From positions 62,001 through 126,000 of the forward strand of contig JBDKTA010000025.1 in the NCBI GenBank assembly GCA_039680605.1: a DNA stretch of 64,000 nucleotides, in the 5' to 3' direction. The position numbers were made by a program, and so were the translations under genes. Source of the DNA: Planctomycetaceae bacterium (GTDB lineage: Bacteria; Planctomycetota; Phycisphaerae; SM23-33). This document shows positions 1 to 7,625 of the stretch, piece after piece; position 1 is the first letter of the stretch; each line of letters begins with the position of its first letter. The notes under the pieces are model-generated. The model saw only the letters and a list, made by a program, of their open reading frames with translations. It had not been told where the DNA came from and ran no database searches.

Positions 1-1
1 G

Positions 2-331
2 GAAGGAGCCGTCACGCTTGCCAAGGTAAGGCGGTATGAGAGGAGCCGCATCAATCGAGCTGCTTGTATCGAGATAAACGGTGTTCGCTGTTGTGTCTGT
101 GGTTTCCACTTCGGAGAGCAATACGGCCGGGTTGGCGATGGTTTCATCCATGTGCACCATCTTGAGCCATTGTCTATGATGCAGGAATCATATGTTATTG
201 ATCCGGCAATTCATCTGGTTCCAATCTGCCCGAACTGTCACTCAATGGCGCACCGCAAAACTCCACCGTATACACCTGCAGAGCTGAAAGAAATGCGAAG
301 CCTTGGCATCCAGAGTGGACTGCACAACTAG
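2..331 (+). CDS. HNH endonuclease, C-terminal part (cut by left edge)
   Basis: The frame is open from the left edge and ends at TAG 329-331, giving 109 residues without a start. A CCVCG cysteine pair, then HVHHLEPL and finally LVPICPNCHSMAHR form the HNH (beta-beta-alpha-metal) nuclease core with its zinc cysteines. The tail (PPYTPAELKEM) is the usual C-terminus of small McrA-like HNH proteins linked to restriction systems. The gene runs convergently towards the defence operon on the other strand, with about 130 bp between the two stop codons and no clear terminator there. The substrate cannot be read from the fragment; a stand-alone modification-dependent or restriction nuclease is the likeliest role. 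Confidence 0.8.
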   Translation, partial: EGAVTLAKVRRYERSRINRAACIEINGVRCCVCGFHFGEQYGRVGDGFIHVHHLEPLSMMQESYVIDPAIHLVPICPNCHSMAHRKTPPYTPAELKEMRSLGIQSGLHN

Positions 332-463
332 ATCATCTATGAACTTAAGGCTGATGCGATCACTTTGGGTGACTACCCTCGCCAGCTTTGGCCGCAGTAG
401 CTGATTGTTAATGCGTACCAGACCGGGCCGTCGGTTGTTGCCGTCCCAAGAGCACTTTGCCAT

Positions 464-1552
464 CTACCCGATCTGACGGTCCTCGTGATACTGACGCAGC
501 ACCTCGCGGATGATGAGATCGCTCTGCGCCGCGTGGGCATACAGGTGCTGCCAGTAGTATTGAAGCGGGCGCCTATTCAGGCACCGTTGGCAATTTTCTG
601 AACGACTAGTCAGACATGCCCGGGCCGCCGCGGCGTCGGCAGGCCCTCCGGCGTGCCACATGTCATTGGCAATCTCCTTTTGAATGTCCTGGATGTCGCA
701 CATGAGCGTGCGTCCCCAGAACTCCGCTAGCCTGAACAACCTGTCGAGATTAGCAACCTTGGGTTGGTCGGCCGGATCGAGGGCCTCCAGCGTTGCTACC
801 AACTCCCTGGCTCCTTGCTCGATAAACGCGACCTTGAATTTGCCCACGGCGGATCGCCAGCGTGGATGAAAATGTTCGGCTGTTTGGTCTAAGCTTGTCC
901 AGTCCAGCGGCGGCGTGTCGCCCTTGCGGTCTCCACGATTAGAATCGTGGCACGAGGGAATCAGATTGTCCGGATGTACGGACAGGAACGGAAACGCGCT
1001 TTTCGGGAGGAAGTGGTCCAGCTCAGTGCTCTGAAGTTGGTTGTCGCAGTAGGGGCAGATACTGAAGACGGGTTCACGGAGGAACGCCTGCCGAGTCAGA
1101 TGGCCATTCCCTTGGCACACCGAGTCAGGATACCCGAGGTCTTGGCGCAGCCAAGGCTCGTAAAAGTCCAACAGAAGGTTCTTCATCGCTCGGCGTGCAT
1201 GCGCCCCCTCCCAGAACGCCGCATCCGTTTGAGTAAGATGAACGCCAACCGGAGCAGTATACAACTCACGGAAGCGATGTTGTTCCCCCATGATGCGGAG
1301 CAGCTCGTCCTTGGCTGCCCGGTCGGCCGATGCCACCGTGTTCATCCACGGCTGGCGGCGGCCATTCTGATTCCCCCAGAATCGGCAAACCCAGTCCGAG
1401 TCAACTGCCGGCCATGCGAGCCGCTGCAGCCAGGGAAGGTCTACCACTGCTCCTTCCGGCAGCGCGCAGAGCGATCGCACAAGCTGACATTGCAGCTCGA
1501 CGATGCGTAACATGCGCTGGCGCTCTTGCGAATCAGGGACCGGGTGTATCAT
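464..1552 (-). CDS. HNH endonuclease, PtuB-like, last gene of the type I R-M operon
   Basis: The product has 362 residues. The HNH core lies at about 166-210: CPYC (C166, C169), ELDHFLPKS (D179, H180), a conserved Asn in PDNLIPSC (N196, C201) and the final Asn (N205). This is the HNH type of Septu PtuB and of the retron-associated TIGR02646 family, but the protein is longer, with about 160 N-terminal and 150 C-terminal residues not assigned. The fourth zinc cysteine is replaced (CHDSN instead of CxxCN). Its start overlaps the end of the upstream ATPase gene by 20 bp, so the two are probably co-translated and act as an ATPase-nuclease pair. Function is inferred from family and context. Confidence 0.82.
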   Translation of the reverse strand: MIHPVPDSQERQRMLRIVELQCQLVRSLCALPEGAVVDLPWLQRLAWPAVDSDWVCRFWGNQNGRRQPWMNTVASADRAAKDELLRIMGEQHRFRELYTAPVGVHLTQTDAAFWEGAHARRAMKNLLLDFYEPWLRQDLGYPDSVCQGNGHLTRQAFLREPVFSICPYCDNQLQSTELDHFLPKSAFPFLSVHPDNLIPSCHDSNRGDRKGDTPPLDWTSLDQTAEHFHPRWRSAVGKFKVAFIEQGARELVATLEALDPADQPKVANLDRLFRLAEFWGRTLMCDIQDIQKEIANDMWHAGGPADAAAARACLTSRSENCQRCLNRRPLQYYWQHLYAHAAQSDLIIREVLRQYHEDRQIG

Positions 1553-3443
1553 GCGTCAGTTCGTCCAGCAGTTTCTGTAATCTGGCCCTCGGCCAGCCGC
1601 CGCCAATCTTTGCCACCAGCCGCTCAAGTGCGTCTCGAGTGTCCGCAGTCCAGTCTTCGGCGAGTTTCTGCCTTAGCACCTCGTCAGCCCGCGACCCGAT
1701 GCACTCGGCTGTCTCGAACACGTGCAGCATCACCCGCCCCGGTTCGGCTCCGAACGTCGGGAACGACACTGGCTTTACCCTCGCTTGGCCGTCCTCCCGG
1801 ACGAGGCGAATAATCTCGCTCGCGAAGGCATCCGTGAGCGCGATGCTTGTGTGCGTTGCCACAAGAACCTGGGCGACGGTGGTCTTGAGCACGTTATCAT
1901 CGACGATATCGATGATCTCTCTCTTCCAGGAATCATTGAAGTGCGTCTCGGGTTCGTCCAGCAGCAGCATGCTGCCGTCACGGCCACGCAGCAGCAGTAA
2001 GAGGGCCATCCGCCCCAGAAGCATCTGCTCGCCGTCTGAGAAATCATCCCAGGTCAGCACCACATCGTCGGCATAGCCGGCATGGTCGGTCATCGGGCTG
2101 ACCCGCTTGACGGTCACGGTGGCATCCTCAATCAAGCGGGCTGCCCGCCAGCCCTGAAGTGTGCGGAACACCTGCCAGAGGGGGGTAGCTGTTCCGCCTT
2201 GCTCTTGCCTGACCGTGCTGAGAATACGAGCAACGGCACAAGCCCCCGACTGTGCCCCATCTACCTGGTTGGCAACGTCACCGATAGTCGGCGGCCAACG
2301 ATCTACTGTTTCCTCGCCTCGGACCTCGAAACGGGTTCCCAACACTCCTTCAAGCATTGGTGTAATCCGGCGTTCGCCAAAGCCCAGGTCGATCACCATC
2401 TGCATCCTTCCCAGAGGCAGGCGGATCACTTCGTCGGCCAAAGCGCACAGCGCCAGCCATTGAGCATGCCATTCGGGGTTCATCCGGCCCGTGTGCGGCC
2501 TGTAGGTAATGCTCAGGTGGGTCGGCCACCACCAGTCCACCTCGTTGAGCAGCGTCCTGGCGTCCTTCTCAGCAGGGCGCTTGCCATGTTGCTGCTGGCG
2601 CATCCGTTCCAAAAGCTTACTGCGCCAAGCCTGCATCACGTCTTCCGCAGGGTGCTGGCGCAGTTCCTCGCTAGCCGCCACCAGCCCGACGGCAACCGCT
2701 GCCAGCTTGAGGTCAGGGGGCGTCAACAGTAGGCAACTCGCGTCGGCATCGCTGTCGTGTGGCTCGATCTGCGCCCGCAACTCATTGCGCTGCTGGGCCG
2801 TCATTTCCACATCAACCGCGCCCAACTCCCGGTTAATGTCCCAACCCCTGGGCCTGTCGTCGTCCTGTCCGCCCTCGATGATAATCTCGGCCAGCGCGTC
2901 ACCCGGCAACTGCTTCTCAGCCGCTCGCAGCCAGACTGCCAGGTCGCCGGATGTGTAAGCCACAAGAGGATCAGGCAGGTGCTCGGCCAAGAGCTGATTG
3001 CCTTGAAACGCGTCGCCATGAATCCACATCGCATCAACCTCCCCCGATGGAGCCCGCCCTTGTTTGATCAGGGGCATCACATCATCCCACGTCGTTTCGC
3101 CACCGAGGCCAGATACCACTTCTGCCAGATGCGATTCAAAAGGCGCGACTACGAAGACCGCTTCGCTCTTTGAATCCTCAAGGTGTCGGAAAAAGACGAG
3201 TTTCCGCTCCTTATCGCGGGTCGTCTCATAGGCTAGAGCCACCGGGAACGGAGGGACCTCTCCCCGGTCCAGACAGCGGAAAGTCTCATATACCGCCCGA
3301 AGTAAACTACTCTTGCCGGTGCCATTCAGGCCGACGACGAACTGAAGCGATCCCTTACGCTCCAGGATACCCTCCTGGTGGAAGGCGACCTTGACATCCT
3401 TCAGCACGCCGTAGTCCGGAAGATGAAGGTATCGTAGCCACAT
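1533..3443 (-). CDS. ABC-type AAA ATPase associated with the restriction system (PtuA-like)
   Basis: This 636-residue protein has a P-loop GLNGTGKS at 38-45 near the N-terminus, a Walker B LLLDEPE at about 493-499 and an H-loop ATHTS near 531. It is an SMC/ABC-like ATPase of the kind found as PtuA in Septu and as the family named 'restriction system-associated AAA family ATPase'. It starts 2 bp after hsdS and overlaps the HNH gene by 20 bp. The pair is therefore likely to be a second effector module: the ATPase senses phage or DNA state and gates the HNH nuclease. It could instead be an accessory of the type I complex; the sequence does not decide this. Confidence 0.83.
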   Translation of the reverse strand: MWLRYLHLPDYGVLKDVKVAFHQEGILERKGSLQFVVGLNGTGKSSLLRAVYETFRCLDRGEVPPFPVALAYETTRDKERKLVFFRHLEDSKSEAVFVVAPFESHLAEVVSGLGGETTWDDVMPLIKQGRAPSGEVDAMWIHGDAFQGNQLLAEHLPDPLVAYTSGDLAVWLRAAEKQLPGDALAEIIIEGGQDDDRPRGWDINRELGAVDVEMTAQQRNELRAQIEPHDSDADASCLLLTPPDLKLAAVAVGLVAASEELRQHPAEDVMQAWRSKLLERMRQQQHGKRPAEKDARTLLNEVDWWWPTHLSITYRPHTGRMNPEWHAQWLALCALADEVIRLPLGRMQMVIDLGFGERRITPMLEGVLGTRFEVRGEETVDRWPPTIGDVANQVDGAQSGACAVARILSTVRQEQGGTATPLWQVFRTLQGWRAARLIEDATVTVKRVSPMTDHAGYADDVVLTWDDFSDGEQMLLGRMALLLLLRGRDGSMLLLDEPETHFNDSWKREIIDIVDDNVLKTTVAQVLVATHTSIALTDAFASEIIRLVREDGQARVKPVSFPTFGAEPGRVMLHVFETAECIGSRADEVLRQKLAEDWTADTRDALERLVAKIGGGWPRARLQKLLDELTHDTPGP

Positions 3444-3445
3444 GC

Positions 3446-5203
3446 TCAGCCCCCCTTGACCTGGTCAGCCTGAACATCGACCGACCCAGAAAGGGAAAGA
3501 GAATTGCCAACCGAGACATCATGAATGCGCCCCGCGCGGGCCATGCGGGTCAACTCTTCCATGCGGGCGTGATCGGAGGGTTCTCCACCATCACTAGCGT
3601 GTTCGCGGGGCAGGCGGAAGACATTGCCGAAGGCCGCGCCGTCGCCGGAACTGCCCGCAACCCTCCGGCTGACCACCCGCACCAGACCCCGGGCCGCCAG
3701 CACATCCAGATGGCGGCGGAGGGCATCCTCGGGCAGCTTGTCCAGCGGCTCGGACAGCCAATCCCGCATCGAACCGAGCGTAAAGGCGGGTCCTTGGCCA
3801 TTCTCGGTCACAGCCAGCTTTATCTGCCGCAGCAATTCCCGCTGCTCGCGGTTGAGTTCCGCGTGTCGTCCGGTGGTCGGCACGGCCACGCTGATGACCG
3901 GCCGCTCCGGCCTCGCCAGTTTTACGCCCGCCGCCTTGATCGCTGCGTCACGCTCAGCCGCCTCACGCTCCAGCAAGTCCCGATTCTTCTCGCGCCAGTC
4001 GCCTGTCAATTCGCCGCTGAAGGCATTAGCGAGAAGAGAGTCCTGCAGATCGGACAGCAGACCGATTGACGAACCCAAGGCACTGCTCGCATCCGCGACG
4101 GCGGCAAGCAAACGCAGGAATTCATCTTGGTGTTCGAGAGCGGGAACCGGCACAGGCAGAGACTGCACATCGCCCTGGTTGATGCTGGCTTGATTCACAG
4201 CCAGCTTTGCCCGTCGGCGAAGCTCGTACAGTGCATAGTCGGTCTGCAGATAGGCCAGCAAATACGTTGGCCGAACCTTCGCCCGATCCACTTTGAGCCG
4301 CATCATGTTGGATTCAAAGACGGCGGGCTCATCCATCACGGGCACGATGGCGCTCTTGCCCAAATATTCCACGCTATTGACGCGGTTGACCAGGATCTCG
4401 TCTGTTTGGACCCCGTACCTGTCAATTTCCTTCTCGGACAACCGGAGCCGCTGAAGTGCCGTGACATCCGTGATTCGTCCGTCGTAGAAATCTCCAATGC
4501 GGATGATTCGTGTGCCCTCGCCGTACTGATCCGCCGGCTTGTACAGGCCATTCTGGGGCGACTCAGCCAGCAGCTTACCCAGCCGGATGTGGTTGGCCGT
4601 GCTTGGATCGCCAAACATCTCGTGGAAGATGGCGGGTATGAGTTTGGCGGTCAGGTCGTCTGCCTGGCGGCGCAAGCGTCGAACAGCTTGGGCCTCCCTC
4701 AGCATCGCCACAATCCGCCGCTGCTCGCTGAGGGGAGGAAGGGGAACCTGCACACTGATCAGGAATGCGGTAGGAACGCGTTGCTGTCCCGCCGATCCGG
4801 TAAAGGCGGCTTTCGCACGCTTTCTAAACACGGGGTTTCGCACGAGGAAGAACAGCCATTCCGGCAGAACGTGCGGTCCAGCACGGAGTACGTGGAACTC
4901 CGTGGACCCGAAGCCTCTTCCCCCGATCAGCCCCTTGGCTACTGCGGCCTTGCCGTTTTGCATGCATGGCGTGATTTTTGCGAACAGCACGTCATTCTCG
5001 CAAAACGGCGTGTAGCCGGTTCGCACCTCCGCAATATCCCGCGGCTCCGCCTCAGTGATCTCGCCCATGACCTCGTCGATGGCGGACATTGGCACAAAGC
5101 TGACTTCGCCCTCAACGTCCGAAGGGATCGGATCCCGTGGATTCACCTCGCACACCTGCGACAACCTGGCAAGGTGCCATGTGTTGGGGAGCGTCTGCTT
5201 CAC
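3446..5203 (-). CDS. hsdS: Type I restriction-modification specificity subunit HsdS
   Basis: HsdS recognises the bipartite target for the HsdR2M2S complex. The protein is 585 residues. Its first target-recognition domain ends in the typical helical spacer (PLSEQRRIVAMLREA, with FHEMFGDP following), a second domain follows at roughly 205-370, and a second helical segment after it. The last 120 or so residues are an unusual extension with a winged-helix look (ELNREQRELLRQIKLAV ... LPEDALRRHLDVLAARGLV). The start overlaps the hsdM stop by 4 bp (ATGA), so translation is coupled. The extension is not part of ordinary HsdS and could be a docking domain for the ATPase encoded next. Confidence 0.93.
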   Translation of the reverse strand: MKQTLPNTWHLARLSQVCEVNPRDPIPSDVEGEVSFVPMSAIDEVMGEITEAEPRDIAEVRTGYTPFCENDVLFAKITPCMQNGKAAVAKGLIGGRGFGSTEFHVLRAGPHVLPEWLFFLVRNPVFRKRAKAAFTGSAGQQRVPTAFLISVQVPLPPLSEQRRIVAMLREAQAVRRLRRQADDLTAKLIPAIFHEMFGDPSTANHIRLGKLLAESPQNGLYKPADQYGEGTRIIRIGDFYDGRITDVTALQRLRLSEKEIDRYGVQTDEILVNRVNSVEYLGKSAIVPVMDEPAVFESNMMRLKVDRAKVRPTYLLAYLQTDYALYELRRRAKLAVNQASINQGDVQSLPVPVPALEHQDEFLRLLAAVADASSALGSSIGLLSDLQDSLLANAFSGELTGDWREKNRDLLEREAAERDAAIKAAGVKLARPERPVISVAVPTTGRHAELNREQRELLRQIKLAVTENGQGPAFTLGSMRDWLSEPLDKLPEDALRRHLDVLAARGLVRVVSRRVAGSSGDGAAFGNVFRLPREHASDGGEPSDHARMEELTRMARAGRIHDVSVGNSLSLSGSVDVQADQVKGG

Positions 5204-7617
5204 GCTTTGCCCTCCACCATGGCCAGGAGGTTGGCGAGCTTAGTGCGGATGTCGGCGTGGACGACATCAAGCTTCTTGACGAGGGCCGCGGGCTTTTCGT
5301 GGTCGCCTGCCTCGAAGACGAACGGCTTGTGCCGGCCGGCGGAAAGGTTCAGGTCGGCGGCCTCGATGCAGTCGGGGTCGAGCCGGTCGCGGAAGTCTTC
5401 CTTCACCGTGCCGTCGTCGCTGAACACGTTCATCCGCTCGGTCAGGAACTTCAGGTATTCCGGATCGACGTTGCCCTCGGCGTCGTGCGTGGGCTTGGCG
5501 GTTTCCTCGCCTGTCTGCGGGTCCCTGCCCCAACTATCCAGCTTGGCCCAGGCGCGGACGGGCGTGGTCCAGGCGAGTTGCTGTTCCTTATCATCCTTCT
5601 TGTCCTGACGCTCAGGTTCAACGCTTCGCAGCCAGAGGTCATAGCCATCCATCCGCGCAAAGCCTTTGAGGAGAGTCTGAAGCTCATCGTCGGGTACATC
5701 GTAGCCGCTGGGCTTCTTGGGCTTGCCGCCATCGCGCTGTCGTTGATCCAAGCTTGCACGCGCATTGGCCTTGGCCTCTTCCCAAGTCTCGCGCATTGCC
5801 GTGAAGCCGAACTGGTCGAACTCGCGATCAAGGATGCCGTGCTCGCGGTTGACACGATTAAGGTCGTTGGACAGCTTGCGCAGCCTGACATCCAACTCCT
5901 CTTTCGCCCTGTCGGTCTTCTTCTGGGTGCTCTTTTCGGTTGCCCCGATACCGTGGGCATCATTGACGAACTGTCTGGTCAGTTTCGTGAAAAGGTCGAG
6001 CGCCTCAGCCTTAACCTTTTCGGTGGCCTTGGCGGGATCACGCGGCAGGGCCTTAAAGACCTCGTGAATGCCCAAGGCATGCCCAGCCTGAGAACTCTCC
6101 TCGGGAAAGATTCGCAGGAACTCGTCATCCAGCACTCGCCATCGCTCCAGCGAGTACTGTGGCTGATGGTAGGCCGTTGTAACAGCGGCCTCACGCAGGC
6201 CGGGAGCGTCGGAGCCCTGGAGGACTTCATGCCAAAGGCGGAACTTGGCGACGGCGTCGTACAGGTCATTGGGGCCCTGGAATCTCTCTTTCCGCTTCTG
6301 GTCGAGGGTGAAGGCTTCATCGGCCACGTCGTAGAACCATACCTCACGAGTGCGCGGTTCCTGGCCGGCGACAGCCTTCTGGCTGACCTTCTGGAAGATG
6401 AGGATGGACGTCTTGACTCCGGCATATGGCAGGAAGACTCCGCCGGGCAGCGACACGACCGCCTCAAGCGTGTTCTCGAATAGAAGTTGGCGGCGCAGTT
6501 CGCGGTGGGCATTCGTCGAGCCAAAGAGCACGCCGTCGGGCACGACCACGGCACACCGCCCGCCGGTGCGGAGCAGGTCGAGCATCAGCCAGACGAAGAG
6601 CAGTTCGCTCTTGGTGGTGATGGGCTTATCCTTATGACCAGAGGACGGCACGCGGTTGCGATTTGTGGACAGGTCGCCCTCGTCTACGCTGCCGGTGAAG
6701 GGCGGATTGGCCAAGATGAAGTCGAAGCTGTCGCTGAGGTCGTCGGGCATCCGCTTGGACAGGCTGTCGCGCTGCTCGATACGTGGGAAATCCAACTCGT
6801 GCAGGATGAGGTTCATCCAGGCGATGCGGACCATGGTTCGGTCGTTGTCGAAGCCGACGAAGCACTCGTTCAGGTCGACTCTCTTGGACAGCATGCCGTA
6901 GGTACGGTGCGGCGTGCCATCCCACTCGATGCGGAGCGTACCGGGATCAGTGGCCTGCTTCCTCCAATGGAGCAGCGTGTTGACGAGAAAGCCGCCCGTG
7001 CCGCTGGCGGGATCGAGCACGCGCGACCCCGCTGGCGGGTCAAGCATCTCGACCATGAAGCGGATGATGTGCCTGGGCGTGCGGAACTGCCCATTCTTGC
7101 CCGCGGACTGAATCTCGCCGAGAAGGTACTCGAAGATGTCCCCCATGATATCCGCATTGGCGCTATGTCCGTCGAGCTGGGCGAACAATTCATCGATTGC
7201 CTTTACGGCGCGTTCGAGTGTGTCGGTCTTGTTCGGATCGAGAATGAAGTAGGCATCATCTAATCGGCCGGTGACGTGCATGAGCGGATCATGGTTAGCG
7301 GGGCTGTTCTCTTTGAGCCACTTCTCCAGGCCGCGGAGCCAGGGAAAGACCGTGTCATTGAATAACTTGAATGAGGGATCTTGGCGGATGTAGCTCCAGC
7401 GACACTGATTGTAGTCCTTCTTCGCCTTCTCGTCCTTGTAGTAGATGGATTCCTTGGGCGGATCGGCCTTAGTTCGTGCGGCGTCGAAGCGTTCGAGTTG
7501 CCGCAGGAAGAGCAGATACGTGATCTGCTCGATGGCGACCAGAGGGTTGGTCATTCCGGCGGACCAGAACATCGTCCAGAGGCTATGAACTTTGTTTCGC
7601 AGTTTCGGTGAAAGCAT
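5200..7617 (-). CDS. hsdM: Type I restriction-modification DNA methyltransferase subunit HsdM
   Basis: N6-adenine methyltransferase of a type I complex. The 805-residue protein has a helical HsdM_N region, the SAM-binding motif DPASGTGGF at 202-210 and the catalytic motif NPPF at 304-307. It is longer than ordinary HsdM (about 500-550 residues). The extra C-terminal part, after about 520, is charged and probably coiled-coil (AKEELDVRLRKLSNDLNRV). It lies 8 bp after hsdR and overlaps hsdS by 4 bp. The start ATG at 7617 follows the hsdR stop closely. Modification by this subunit should protect the host from HsdR. Confidence 0.95.
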   Translation of the reverse strand: MLSPKLRNKVHSLWTMFWSAGMTNPLVAIEQITYLLFLRQLERFDAARTKADPPKESIYYKDEKAKKDYNQCRWSYIRQDPSFKLFNDTVFPWLRGLEKWLKENSPANHDPLMHVTGRLDDAYFILDPNKTDTLERAVKAIDELFAQLDGHSANADIMGDIFEYLLGEIQSAGKNGQFRTPRHIIRFMVEMLDPPAGSRVLDPASGTGGFLVNTLLHWRKQATDPGTLRIEWDGTPHRTYGMLSKRVDLNECFVGFDNDRTMVRIAWMNLILHELDFPRIEQRDSLSKRMPDDLSDSFDFILANPPFTGSVDEGDLSTNRNRVPSSGHKDKPITTKSELLFVWLMLDLLRTGGRCAVVVPDGVLFGSTNAHRELRRQLLFENTLEAVVSLPGGVFLPYAGVKTSILIFQKVSQKAVAGQEPRTREVWFYDVADEAFTLDQKRKERFQGPNDLYDAVAKFRLWHEVLQGSDAPGLREAAVTTAYHQPQYSLERWRVLDDEFLRIFPEESSQAGHALGIHEVFKALPRDPAKATEKVKAEALDLFTKLTRQFVNDAHGIGATEKSTQKKTDRAKEELDVRLRKLSNDLNRVNREHGILDREFDQFGFTAMRETWEEAKANARASLDQRQRDGGKPKKPSGYDVPDDELQTLLKGFARMDGYDLWLRSVEPERQDKKDDKEQQLAWTTPVRAWAKLDSWGRDPQTGEETAKPTHDAEGNVDPEYLKFLTERMNVFSDDGTVKEDFRDRLDPDCIEAADLNLSAGRHKPFVFEAGDHEKPAALVKKLDVVHADIRTKLANLLAMVEGKA

Positions 7618-7625
7618 TGGCGTCC

